From: Verrucomicrobiaceae bacterium
GTDB taxonomy: Bacteria; Verrucomicrobiota; Verrucomicrobiae; Verrucomicrobiales; Akkermansiaceae
Reading direction: 5' to 3'
DNA length: 7,222 nt
Assembly (NCBI GenBank): GCA_947372405.1
Contig: CANBTO010000250.1
Span: forward strand, 1-7,222
A model generated the notes under the pieces. The model ran no database searches. It saw nothing but the letters and a program-made list of their open reading frames with translations, and was not told the DNA's origin. Each line of letters opens with the position of its first letter. The stretch's first letter is position 1. Below, piece after piece: positions 1 through 6,347 of this stretch. Both the position numbers and the translations under genes were made by a program.

Positions 1-823
1 GGAGGACGATGCCGTGCGCGGGGGCGTCTGCCGCGTTGTCGGCCCCGCGGAGTTGGAGCGGGAGCTTGGCGATTTGGATGACTTTTTCCGCACCGCGATA
101 ATCTTTGGACTGGGGCTGGACTTGGCGGCCACCGAGTTCGGCAGACTTCGAGCCGATCTTGAATTTGCCGGGCGCAAGCTTGCCTTGGACGCCGAGGTGG
201 AGGATCGGGTATTCGCGGATGAAACGGTCGCCGTCCCAGAGCGAGAGGGTCTTGCGTTGTGGCTCGATGAGGAGGCGGAAATCTAACGGCATGACGATGA
301 TTTCCTCGCCGGGTTGGATGCCTTTGAGTTCCATCATGCCGTTCAGATAGATGATGCAGTCGAGGGAGGTGTGATACTCGGCGGCGATGCTGAAGAAGGA
401 ATTGCCCTTTTTGACGATGTGGGTTTTTTTGCCCTCCATGTGGGTGGTGGAGAGGATTTCATCGAGGTTCATCTCGCCCAGGATGCGGCGGGCGACGGGG
501 GCGGAAGATGAGGAGGGGAAGACGTTGACGATGTTGAGCAGCTTCTCGCGGGCTTCGGGGAGTTTGCCGAGGGCGAGCAGTTCGTGGGCTTTTTGGAAGG
601 CTTTCTCGCCGGGGTCGATGTCGGGGAGCTCGGCGGAATCGAGCATTTTCGCGAAGTCGGCGTCGGGCTGTTTGTTGACGACCTCGGCGGGATTGGGGAT
701 GATTTTTTCAAACACGCCACCGAGCGGCCTAACGACGATGTGATAGGCCAACATGCCGGTAAAGGTCATGACTGCCAGAACGCAGAGGGCGACGAGAAGT
801 TTTAAAACCGTCCAAAAGCTCAT
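1..823 (-). CDS. Membrane-anchored LysM protein, probable L,D-transpeptidase (partial, C-terminus outside window)
   Basis: I translated this frame by hand from the ATG at 823; 274 codons are open to the window edge without a stop. Residues about 5-30 are one hydrophobic segment (start MSFWTVLKLLVALCVLAVMT), an uncleaved anchor or signal peptide that puts the rest outside the cytoplasm. Residues about 72-118 look helical and TPR-like (EKAFQKAHELLALGKLPEAR). Residues about 132-179 form a LysM domain (HIVKKGNSFFSIAAEY, then YLNGM and IQPGEEIIVMP), which binds peptidoglycan glycan. From about 181 the style is that of a YkuD L,D-transpeptidase (LLIEPQRKTLSLWDGDRFIREYPI, later AHGIVL at 269-274). 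The expected catalytic SHGC-R motif would lie beyond base 1, so the enzyme call is an inference; LysM is well supported. Its likely role is peptidoglycan cross-linking in the cell envelope. The start lies 19 nt after the stop of the upstream gene, suggesting one transcript. No Shine-Dalgarno sequence is visible. Confidence 0.8.
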   Translation of the reverse strand, partial: MSFWTVLKLLVALCVLAVMTFTGMLAYHIVVRPLGGVFEKIIPNPAEVVNKQPDADFAKMLDSAELPDIDPGEKAFQKAHELLALGKLPEAREKLLNIVNVFPSSSSAPVARRILGEMNLDEILSTTHMEGKKTHIVKKGNSFFSIAAEYHTSLDCIIYLNGMMELKGIQPGEEIIVMPLDFRLLIEPQRKTLSLWDGDRFIREYPILHLGVQGKLAPGKFKIGSKSAELGGRQVQPQSKDYRGAEKVIQIAKLPLQLRGADNAADAPAHGIVL

Positions 824-842
824 GGGAGAAAACGGCTGGATT

Positions 843-1379
843 TCAAATGAGGCCGCGGCGTTTGAAATCGAAGGCATTGATTTCATGGGAACGGAGGATC
901 ATTTCGAAGGTGAACTTGAGGATGGAGATTTCCCAAGCGTCATCCACGCCCTCAATGATGGCGCGGGCGGGATTGCCGGTGCGGCGGATGTCCTCAAGAA
1001 CCCGCTCGCGGACGGCGTCCATCGTGTCGTGGATGATTTCCTCGTGGACTTGGCCGCGGCGGAATTTGAAGCCGTATTGGAGGAAGGCGAGATCCTTGCC
1101 CTCGCCTTTTAATTTTTCCACCAACTGGTCGAAGCGTGCTCTAGCAGACGAGTCGAAACCATCCAACTCCACCTCTGAGTAGGCGGACGGGCGGAGGATG
1201 CGCGGGCGCATGGCCTCGACTTCCCCGGTACGGATGCGGACCTCGCCGGTGCGATCCATGAGCTCGCTGATGAGTTGAAATTCAAAGCGGGTCTCACCAA
1301 AGGTGTCGATCCGACGGTCGGGCTCGCGCAGGACTTTGGTCGTCTCTAACGCGTAGTGAATGTCGTCCGGCGAGTGCAT
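843..1379 (-). CDS. Conserved-looking hypothetical protein, 178 aa
   Basis: I do not recognise this family. The protein is soluble and highly charged, with no signal peptide, membrane segment or known catalytic motif. It begins MHSPDDIHYALETTKVLREP, has an arginine/glutamate-rich stretch (VRIRTGEVEAMRPRIL, about residues 48-63), and ends in a helical region (HEEIIHDTMDAVRERVLEDI, then about 50 residues rich in I, F and E). The frame can be extended to a GTG at 1409, but the ten added residues (MSASGRLSRA) look non-native and that start abuts the acpP terminator, so I prefer the ATG at 1379. It is followed after 19 nt by the LysM gene, so the two probably share a transcript. Because acpP's terminator lies just upstream, expression should need its own promoter; a weak candidate sits at 1388-1416. 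The reading frame is very probably real (codon style, spacing, no competing gene); the function is unknown. Confidence 0.8.
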   Translation of the reverse strand: MHSPDDIHYALETTKVLREPDRRIDTFGETRFEFQLISELMDRTGEVRIRTGEVEAMRPRILRPSAYSEVELDGFDSSARARFDQLVEKLKGEGKDLAFLQYGFKFRRGQVHEEIIHDTMDAVRERVLEDIRRTGNPARAIIEGVDDAWEISILKFTFEMILRSHEINAFDFKRRGLI

Positions 1380-1387
1380 GGCGCGGG

Positions 1388-1416
1388 ATAGTCGCCCTGA
1401 AGCGGACACTTTGCAA
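1388..1416 (-). promoter_or_regulatory. Weak candidate promoter for the 178-aa gene, possibly giving a leaderless mRNA
   Basis: Reading the minus strand, TTGCAA (1416-1411) is followed by a 17-nt spacer and GACTAT (1393-1388). These match the sigma-70 consensus at 4/6 and 3/6. The ATG at 1379 follows 8 nt later, so a start about 7 nt after the -10 would give a leaderless or nearly leaderless message. It is the only candidate I found between the acpP terminator and the gene, and the matches are weak enough to be chance. Confidence 0.2.
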
Positions 1417-1457
1417 TGAAAAGGGCGGCCACCTTGTTAGGTGCCGCCCTTCTGCAA
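1411..1457 (-). terminator. Intrinsic terminator of acpP
   Basis: On the minus strand, downstream of the acpP stop, AAGGGCGGC-ACC (1451-1431 side) pairs with GGT-G-GCCGCCCTT around a 6-nt loop (TAACAA), a 12-bp stem with one bulged base. It is followed by TTTTCATT. A flanking TGCAA/TTGCA pair extends the base of the stem. It lies about 20-65 nt after the acpP stop codon and separates acpP from the 178-aa gene downstream. Confidence 0.8.
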
Positions 1458-1477
1458 AGCGTTCGCCTAACGGAAAA

Positions 1478-1720
1478 TTAGGCCTGCTGGCTGGTGATGT
1501 AGGCGACTACGTCACCGACCGCTTGGAGCTTCTCGGCTTCTTCGTCCGGTACTTCGATGTCGAATTCTTCTTCACACGCCAAGACGAGCTCGACGGTGTC
1601 GAGCGAGTCGGCACCGAGATCTTCGACGAATTTGGCTTCAGTGGTGACTTGATCAGCGTTGACGCCAAGTTGGTCCACGATGATGTCCTTTACACGGGCT
1701 TCGATACTTTTATCTGACAT
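1478..1720 (-). CDS. acpP: Acyl carrier protein
   Basis: This 80-residue protein starts [20 protein letters not shown] and carries the canonical phosphopantetheine attachment site [14 protein letters not shown]; the modified serine is Ser39. Helix II/III residues [15 protein letters not shown] and the C-terminal VGDVVAYI are typical of bacterial type II fatty acid synthase ACP, and the length matches the family. It carries growing acyl chains between cytoplasmic fatty-acid synthesis enzymes after holo-ACP synthase modification. The frame is open 25 codons further upstream, but that extension ([18 protein letters not shown]) is not ACP-like, so the ATG at 1720 is chosen. No Shine-Dalgarno sequence precedes it. 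In many bacteria acpP sits with fabD, fabG and fabF; here none is adjacent, and the terminator directly downstream suggests a single-gene unit, with or without read-through from the membrane-protein gene 107 nt upstream. Confidence 0.97.
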   Translation of the reverse strand: MSDKSIEARVKDIIVDQLGVNADQVTTEAKFVEDLGADSLDTVELVLACEEEFDIEVPDEEAEKLQAVGDVVAYITSQQA

Positions 1721-1753
1721 GAGTTGCTGTAGTTGAGGTTGGCGTTGGGCTTG

Positions 1754-1781
1754 GTTATCGCTTGCAGACCCGTCTTGGCAA
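1754..1781 (-). promoter_or_regulatory. Candidate acpP promoter
   Basis: On the minus strand TTGCCA (1781-1776; 5/6 to the -35 consensus) is followed after 16 nt by GATAAC (1759-1754; 4/6 to the -10 consensus). Transcription starting near 1747 would give a 5' leader of roughly 27 nt before the ATG at 1720. It lies in the gap between the upstream membrane-protein gene and acpP, where an acpP promoter would be expected. It rests on consensus matching only. Confidence 0.35.
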
Positions 1782-1827
1782 CCTCGAAAACGCAACGAGA
1801 GCGGAAAAGCGCGGGTGGTGGAAAAAT

Positions 1828-2649
1828 CTAGGCTGCGGGAGTGGCCGGATCATCGCTGGATTCGCCTTCCGGGACGGTGGTGTATTCGATGATTTCCCCG
1901 GAGAAACGCTCGCGCAGGTGGCGCATCAGGCGCTCGGCGGGTTCGTTATTTTCCTTTTTGAAACCGCCGTAGGTCAGGCCGTCGATGCGGACGGTGCCTT
2001 TCCCGGATGGCCCGTCAAATTCGATGAAGGCAAGGCCCTTGGTCTCCCACTTGCGGAGGTCGAGGGATTTCAGATCGGCGAAGGGAATCCGTTGGCCCAA
2101 CTGCGTGGTGAGGGCCTCGCTATCCACCGAGATCGAGCGTCTGACCGTGCGGATGAGGAAAAATGCGGCGACCAAGGAGAGCAAGGCGGAGCCGCCGAAA
2201 ACGATCCACTGTTCCTTGATTTTCTGGGCGTCGTAGGGCTCTTCTGGAGTGGTGGCATCCAGCCCGCGGTCCTTGGTGTATTCGCGCCAGAGCAGGTTCC
2301 ACTGGGTCTCCATCTTCGCATAGTCCTGCAGGATCGCGGGCCATGGCATGGGCGATTCCAACGCTGAGGGTAATACTGCACGATCATCGGGAAAATCGAC
2401 GGTTTGCTTCGCCGCATACATTTTCCACTCCGCCGGTGTGAGCGGTCCCTTGGCCTTCGCTTCCAGAAATTTGTTACTGGCCTGCTCGAAGGTCTTGTGA
2501 AGGTAGAAGATCTCGTTTTTTTTCCGGTAACCCGTCGAACCGTCACGGTAAAACAACACCGCGAACACGCCGAACAGCAGCAGCATCACGACCGCACGGA
2601 AAAGAAACCAAGGCGTTGGCTTGCAGGTGATTGTCTCGGGCGCTATCAT
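1828..2649 (-). CDS. Two-helix membrane protein of unknown function, 273 aa
   Basis: I do not recognise this family. From the ATG at 2649 ([20 protein letters not shown]) there are two hydrophobic segments, about residues 14-34 ([20 protein letters not shown]) and 149-167 ([18 protein letters not shown]). Each is followed by basic residues (YRKK; RTVRRS). The roughly 110 residues between them are mainly helical and rich in W and K, and should lie on one side of the membrane. About 105 residues follow the second helix; their alternating strands ([30 protein letters not shown]) and final helix ([12 protein letters not shown]) resemble a bacterial PH-like fold, which is an inference from pattern only. 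The tail is acidic and Ser/Pro/Ala-rich. A TTG 12 nt upstream (2661) is a possible alternative start. It is divergent from the aldolase gene and precedes acpP by 107 nt in the same direction, so it could be co-transcribed with acpP. Confidence 0.8.
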   Translation of the reverse strand: MIAPETITCKPTPWFLFRAVVMLLLFGVFAVLFYRDGSTGYRKKNEIFYLHKTFEQASNKFLEAKAKGPLTPAEWKMYAAKQTVDFPDDRAVLPSALESPMPWPAILQDYAKMETQWNLLWREYTKDRGLDATTPEEPYDAQKIKEQWIVFGGSALLSLVAAFFLIRTVRRSISVDSEALTTQLGQRIPFADLKSLDLRKWETKGLAFIEFDGPSGKGTVRIDGLTYGGFKKENNEPAERLMRHLRERFSGEIIEYTTVPEGESSDDPATPAA

Positions 2650-2682
2650 CGGGATGAACAAGAAACAATCGCGTTAGGACGG

Positions 2683-2737
2683 GCTTGGCAAGCGGCAAGC
2701 CGGACGGTTTGACGGAATTCCATGATTCCGGCTTGTC
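2683..2737. repeat. Inverted-repeat cluster in the divergent aldolase/membrane-protein gap
   Basis: CAAGCCGGA (2696-2704) and TCCGGCTTG (2727-2735) are a perfect 9-bp inverted repeat, extendable to 11 bp with one G-T pair, around a 22-nt loop that itself contains the palindrome GGAATTCC (2714-2721). Just left, GCTTG-G-CAAGC (2683-2693) is another small palindrome with the same core. Four copies of CAAGC/GCTTG within 55 bp of a 109-nt gap between two divergent starts could be an operator or an RNA leader hairpin of the aldolase mRNA. I saw no convincing promoter for either gene here. Confidence 0.4.
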
Positions 2738-2770
2738 CTTGGCACGCCAGATGGTTACGGAACTGCCGCC

Positions 2771-3802
2771 ATGCCAATCGCCACGCCCGCGCAATACCGC
2801 GCCATGTTAGATGCCGCCCAAAAAGGTGGCTACGCCTATCCCGCCATCAACGTCACCTCGCTGCCCACCATCAACGGGGCGCTCAAAGCCTTTTCCGAAG
2901 CAAAGTCGGACGGCATCATCCAGGTTTCCACCGGTGGCGGCGAGTTCGCCTCCGGCACAGCCGTCAAGGACGCCGCCTTCGGAGCCATCGTCCTCGCCGA
3001 AGCATGCCACCTCCTCGCGGAGAAATACGATGTCCTCATCGCCCTCCACACCGACCATTGCCACCCCGCCAAAGTCGAGGGCTTCCTCAAGCCACTCCTC
3101 GAAGCCTCCCGCAAGCGCATCGCCGCCGGCAAAGGCCCCCTCTTCCAATCCCACATGTTCGACGGCTCCGTCGTCCCGCTCGCGGAAAACCTGGAAATTT
3201 CCAAAGCGCTCCTCAAAGAGTGCGCCGAACTCGGCATCATCCTCGAAGTCGAAGCCGGCTGCGTCGGTGGTGAAGAAGATGGCCACGACACCTCCGGCCT
3301 CCCCATCGAAAAACTCTACACCACCCCCTCGGACATGGTGGAAGTCTATGAAGCCCTCCAGCCGTTAGGCCGCTTCCTCTTCGCCGCCACCTTCGGCAAC
3401 GTCCACGGCTCCTACAAGCCCGGCGCCGTCAAACTCAAGCCCACCATCCTCCGCGACGGCCAAAAGGCTGTCATGGACAAACACGGCGCAGCAGCGGAAA
3501 TGGACCTCGTCTTCCACGGCGGCTCCGGCACCTCCGAAAGCGACCTCCGCGAGACCCTCGACTACGGCGTCGTCAAAATGAACATCGACACCGACACCCA
3601 ATACGCCTTCACCCGCCCCATCGTCACCCACATGTGCCAGAACATCGAGGGCGTCCTCAAGATCGACGGCGAAGTCGGCGACAAAAAACATTACGACCCA
3701 CGCTCCTATCTGAAAAAGGCCGAGCAAAGCCTCTGCGTCCGCATGAAGGAAGCCTGCGACGACCTCAAATCCACAGGCAAGACCATCTTCGGCACCGTCT
3801 GA
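2771..3802 (+). CDS. fba: Class II fructose-bisphosphate aldolase
   Basis: This enzyme reversibly cleaves fructose 1,6-bisphosphate to glyceraldehyde 3-phosphate and dihydroxyacetone phosphate in cytoplasmic glycolysis and gluconeogenesis, using zinc. The 343 residues are close to the class IIA length (E. coli FbaA has 359). Visible family motifs are ALHTDHC (residues 91-97; catalytic Asp95 and zinc ligand His96), LEVEAGCVGGEEDG (159-171 region, with Glu161 at the second metal site), FGNVHGSYKPG (208-218, zinc ligand His212), LVFHGGSGTS (247-255, zinc ligand His249) and KMNIDTDTQYAF (269-280, the phosphate and substrate-binding loop). All key residues are present, so it should be active. The GGEEDG and NVHGSYKPG forms point to the FbaA-like class IIA branch. 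The ATG at 2771 fits the family N-terminus (MPIATPAQYRAMLDAA); only a weak ACGGAA precedes it. The gene stands alone with its own terminator, and its codons are strongly C-ending, consistent with high expression. Confidence 0.97.
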   Translation: MPIATPAQYRAMLDAAQKGGYAYPAINVTSLPTINGALKAFSEAKSDGIIQVSTGGGEFASGTAVKDAAFGAIVLAEACHLLAEKYDVLIALHTDHCHPAKVEGFLKPLLEASRKRIAAGKGPLFQSHMFDGSVVPLAENLEISKALLKECAELGIILEVEAGCVGGEEDGHDTSGLPIEKLYTTPSDMVEVYEALQPLGRFLFAATFGNVHGSYKPGAVKLKPTILRDGQKAVMDKHGAAAEMDLVFHGGSGTSESDLRETLDYGVVKMNIDTDTQYAFTRPIVTHMCQNIEGVLKIDGEVGDKKHYDPRSYLKKAEQSLCVRMKEACDDLKSTGKTIFGTV

Positions 3803-3837
3803 GAAACTTAGCCAAGGACATCAGTCCATCCTCTACC

Positions 3838-3868
3838 CAAAGCGGAGCCGCAAGGCTCCGCTTTTTTC
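3838..3868 (+). terminator. Intrinsic terminator of the aldolase gene
   Basis: AGCGGAGCC (3841-3849) pairs perfectly with GGCTCCGCT (3854-3862) around a GCAA tetraloop and is followed by a run of six T (3862-3867). Flanking AAA/TTT pairs can lengthen the stem. It lies about 36 nt after the aldolase stop codon. The remaining bases to 3936 contain nothing I can assign. Confidence 0.92.
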
Positions 3869-3936
3869 GTGGCGCTGGCGGCCACCTCGCATGGCTTGCG
3901 CCTGAACACCATCCCAAGACTAATGGCTCCCCCCAC

Positions 3937-3962
3937 GTAAGCGTAGTCAGGAGCACCATGTG
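3937..3962 (+). repeat. Left terminal inverted repeat of the IS66 element
   Basis: It begins GTAAGCGTAGTC and matches the right tip at 21 of 26 positions, including the first 12 without a mismatch. This is the tnpC-distal end. Confidence 0.9.
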
Positions 3963-3983
3963 TATGGGTTTGCTACGGTCATT

Positions 3984-4018
3984 GCGTAGTAGTCATATTG
4001 GCGAAATCTATGACTGCT
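3984..4018. repeat. Subterminal palindrome, left IS end
   Basis: AGTAGTCATA (3988-3997) and TATGACTGCT (4009-4018) form an inverted repeat with one mismatch around an 11-nt spacer, starting GCGTAG at 3984. The same palindrome, with the same GCGTAG prefix, occurs at the other end (6335-6368). It begins 47 bp inside the left tip. It may be a second transposase-binding site; that role is inferred from its symmetry. Confidence 0.6.
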
Positions 4019-4024
4019 ATGTTG

Positions 4025-5554
4025 TCAGGCGACTCTGCTGCCTGTCTTTTCTTTTCGGGCTTTGAGCCAATTGGCGGGCGTGAGGCTGGCGGCCTCGCTG
4101 GCTTTCATGGCGGGCAGACGGGTGAGGATGTCTTCAAAGTATTCCTTCGCGTCGAGCCCTAGGCGGCAGTTCTCTACGAGGGTGTAGATGATGGCGGATT
4201 TTTCTCCGGCGTGCTCGGCACCGATGAAGAGCCAGTTCTTGGCTCCGAGCTTGGTGGGCCGGATGGCGTTCTCAACGAGGTTGTTGTCGATCTCGACACG
4301 GCCGTCACGCAGATAGGTCTGGAGGTTGGGCCATTGGTTGAGGGCGTAGGTGATGGCTTTGCCTAAAGTGCTTTTGGGCAGGATCGTGCGGCGTTGGGCG
4401 AGTTTGTCGAAAAGCCTTTTGAGGCGCTGGTGAATGGGGCGGCTTTGGGCGGCGCGAACGGCTTCGCGCAGGACAGGGCTGGCTTGGGTTTCGCGAAGGC
4501 GGCTCTCGATCTGGTAGAGGTGGGCGAGTTGGCGGAGGATCCAGGCGACGAGGCGCGGGGATTGGTCCTGGGCTTCGAAAAATTTCCGCCTAACATGGGC
4601 GTGGCAGCCCATGAGGGTGATGTGGTCTTTGCCATTGGCCCACGCGGGATAGGCGCTGTAGCCGTCGCTTTGAATGACGGTGGGGTGTGCGGCGGCACTT
4701 GGATCGCTGTCGAAGAGGTCGGTGATGCCGCCTTGGTCGCGACCTTTGCGCCAATGATAGATGACGCTGCCGCCGGGGATGTTGGAGACCCAGAGGTAGC
4801 CGGTTTTGGCTTTGCCGTGACCGGGTTCGAGATAGTCGATGGGGGTTTCGTCGATCTGGCGGTAGGTGCATCGCCAATGTTCGTATTGGATTTCGCGGTA
4901 GATGATGGCGAGCCAGTCGGAGGCTAACAGGGCCCAGTCGCAGAGGGTCTTGCGGTGGAGGTTGACGCCGAGGCGGGCGAACATTTCGGCCTGCCGGTAG
5001 TAGGGAAGGTGGCAGACGAAGCGGTTGTCGAGGACTTCGGCAATGAGCGCGGGGGTGGCGATGCAGCGGTCCTGGAGGCTGGGCGGCAGCGGGGCGATGA
5101 CGGGCTTGGTGAGCGGGTCGCCGATCCTGACATACTTGGGGCGGACGGTGCGGATGCGGCTGAAGCTGCCGCGATGATAGTGGAGTTGTTCGCGGGTTTC
5201 CTCGCCGATGCGGCGCCAAGCCGACGGGTCGGCGAGAACTTCGGCGGGTTCGAGGATTTTTTCCTCGCTCACGGGCAGGTGTTCGGGGATGCGCGGGGCG
5301 CGGGCCTGCTTGCGGGCTTTCTTCTGGTGGGTGGGGATCTCAGCCGCCGGTCCGGGGTCTGCGGGAGCGGCGGCAGGGACTTTTTTTGCGAGGTCGGTTC
5401 CTAGCAGGAGTTCGAGTTGGGCGGGATCGAGGATTTCACTCTTGGTGCCGAAGATGCGGCGGACAAGGGTGTCGATGGTTTGCTTGAGTTGGGCGATCTC
5501 GGCACGCAGGCTCGCATTTTCATCGAGCAGTTGTTGGCGTTCCGCGTCTTCCAT
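4025..5554 (-). CDS. tnpC: IS66 transposase TnpC (DDE)
   Basis: This 509-residue protein is the catalytic transposase. It starts with a leucine-zipper-like helix (LLDENASLRAEIAQLKQTID, residues 9-28) followed by the family motif RRIFGTKSE. The catalytic triad is visible: Asp235 in RQIDETPI, Asp297 in IQSDGYSAY and Glu428 in NNLVENAIRP, with GCHAHVRRKFFEA (316-328) and the C-terminal IS66 segment CRLGLDAKEYFEDILTRLP (463-481). The N-terminal zinc-finger region is recognisable by flanking sequence (EETREQLHYHRG, RTVRPKYV; about residues 90-150), but the usual CxxC pairs are missing, so this region probably binds no zinc. The length is normal for the family and no frameshift is seen. The ATG at 5554 lies 56 nt after the tnpB stop. 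No Shine-Dalgarno sequence is obvious. Confidence 0.96.
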   Translation of the reverse strand: MEDAERQQLLDENASLRAEIAQLKQTIDTLVRRIFGTKSEILDPAQLELLLGTDLAKKVPAAAPADPGPAAEIPTHQKKARKQARAPRIPEHLPVSEEKILEPAEVLADPSAWRRIGEETREQLHYHRGSFSRIRTVRPKYVRIGDPLTKPVIAPLPPSLQDRCIATPALIAEVLDNRFVCHLPYYRQAEMFARLGVNLHRKTLCDWALLASDWLAIIYREIQYEHWRCTYRQIDETPIDYLEPGHGKAKTGYLWVSNIPGGSVIYHWRKGRDQGGITDLFDSDPSAAAHPTVIQSDGYSAYPAWANGKDHITLMGCHAHVRRKFFEAQDQSPRLVAWILRQLAHLYQIESRLRETQASPVLREAVRAAQSRPIHQRLKRLFDKLAQRRTILPKSTLGKAITYALNQWPNLQTYLRDGRVEIDNNLVENAIRPTKLGAKNWLFIGAEHAGEKSAIIYTLVENCRLGLDAKEYFEDILTRLPAMKASEAASLTPANWLKARKEKTGSRVA

Positions 5555-5610
5555 TTACGATGAATGCAGTAGCAGGAGGCGTGCCGTTGCTAACGGGAAG
5601 TTATGTTTTT

Positions 5611-5964
5611 TCAGCCCAATTGATACCACGGGCGCTCGCAGCCGTGGCGCATGTCGATGCCGTCGAGAAGCATGGCGAGCGCGGTGGTGTTGAGGCGAAG
5701 TTTGCCGTCCTTGATGTCGGTGCCCTTGGGCCAGGCGAAGGTGCCTTTTTCAAGCCGCTTGGCCAACACCCAAAGTCCGCTGCCGTCCCAGTAGAGGATT
5801 TTGAGCAGGGTGCGGCGCTTGTTGGTGAAGGCGAAGATGGAGCCGCTGCGCGGGTCTTCCCGCAGCTTGGTGGTGACCACGTCGTGAAGGCCATTGAAGC
5901 TGCGGCGCATGTCACAGGGCTCGACGGCGACGAAGACTTTCAAACTCCCGGAGAAGCTCAACAT
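5611..5964 (-). CDS. tnpB: IS66 accessory protein TnpB
   Basis: This 117-residue protein belongs to the IS66 Orf2 family, required for transposition in characterised IS66 elements though its biochemical role is unclear. It shows the family core: KVFVAVEPCDMRRSFNGLHD (residues 9-28), GSIFAFTNKRRTLLKILYWD (41-60) and GLWVLAKRLEKGTFAWP (63-79). The length is normal. The frame stays open 98 codons further upstream through tnpA, but that part has no family similarity, so the start is the ATG at 5964. This ATG overlaps the end of tnpA by 7 nt (ATGTTGA holds both the tnpB start and the tnpA stop), which suggests translational coupling. Confidence 0.95.
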   Translation of the reverse strand: MLSFSGSLKVFVAVEPCDMRRSFNGLHDVVTTKLREDPRSGSIFAFTNKRRTLLKILYWDGSGLWVLAKRLEKGTFAWPKGTDIKDGKLRLNTTALAMLLDGIDMRHGCERPWYQLG

Positions 5965-6347
5965 GGCAATGGCTTGGCGAGTTCGCGGATGAGGGCGGCG
6001 GCCAGCGGGATGTGGCAGGGCGCGGTGACACGGAGTGTCGCGCCACCGGGCAGATTGATTTCCATCAGACTGGCGACTGCGGATGAAGCGGGGTCTTCCC
6101 GCTCGACCGGGACGAGCATGAATGGAGCGGGTTGCGGCAAACCCGGCTGCGCCGGTTTGGTCTGCCGATGGCGTCGATGGATCCAGGCGGCCAGCGTCTG
6201 ATACTTCACACCGTGGATCGCGGCGAAGCGCGGGGTGCTCAGCCCGCTGGCCTGACACGCATTGACCAGAGCGTCTCTCTGTTCCTGAGTGTAGCAGAGT
6301 CGCCCCCGGCGGTCGGATTTGATGATGTTGTCGTGCGTAGCAGTCAT
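5958..6347 (-). CDS. tnpA: IS66 accessory protein TnpA (helix-turn-helix)
   Basis: From the ATG at 6347 this gives 129 residues; a GTG at 6356 would add MTA. The N-terminal half is a transposase-type helix-turn-helix (YTQEQRDALVNACQASGLST, then PRFAAIHGVKYQTLAAWIHR), expected to bind the element's DNA. The C-terminal half has the IS66 Orf1 signature: FMLVPVE, then MEINLPGGATLRVTAP and IPLAAALIREL. Known family members need TnpA for transposition. It is the first gene of the tnpA-tnpB-tnpC unit. Its start codons lie inside a palindrome at 6339-6368: the GTG falls in the loop and the ATG in the 3' arm of the RNA hairpin, so structure may limit translation. No clear promoter is visible in the 60 bp between the palindrome and the tip. 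Confidence 0.92.
   Translation of the reverse strand: MTATHDNIIKSDRRGRLCYTQEQRDALVNACQASGLSTPRFAAIHGVKYQTLAAWIHRRHRQTKPAQPGLPQPAPFMLVPVEREDPASSAVASLMEINLPGGATLRVTAPCHIPLAAALIRELAKPLPC

Noticed and set aside
14..805. Several plus-strand open frames of 65-120 codons
   Set aside because: They lie opposite the LysM/L,D-transpeptidase gene, which has a clear domain structure; their residue composition is that of antisense shadows in GC-rich DNA.
1721..1795. N-terminal 25-residue extension of acpP
   Set aside because: ACP proteins begin near the [10 protein letters not shown] segment, and the extension is unlike any ACP N-terminus.
2650..2661. TTG start for the membrane protein
   Set aside because: An ATG lies 12 nt further in and leaves both hydrophobic segments intact; TTG starts are less common and there is no Shine-Dalgarno sequence to favour it.
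2807..3286. A 159-codon minus-strand frame across the aldolase gene
   Set aside because: It is opposite a fully conserved enzyme gene and reads as Gly/Glu/Asp/Phe-rich antisense of C-ending codons.
3869..3936. Possible gene or remnant between the aldolase terminator and the IS
   Set aside because: No open frame or known repeat is visible in these 68 bases; a short GTGGC/GCCAC pairing near 3869-3885 is too small to call.
4394..5404. Plus-strand open frames of 149-177 codons opposite tnpC
   Set aside because: The minus-strand DDE transposase explains the sequence; these frames have no recognisable motif.
5611..6258. A 215-codon version of tnpB beginning inside tnpA
   Set aside because: The first 98 residues are Arg/Pro-rich without family similarity, while the remaining 117 match the normal IS66 TnpB length and begin at an ATG overlapping the tnpA stop.
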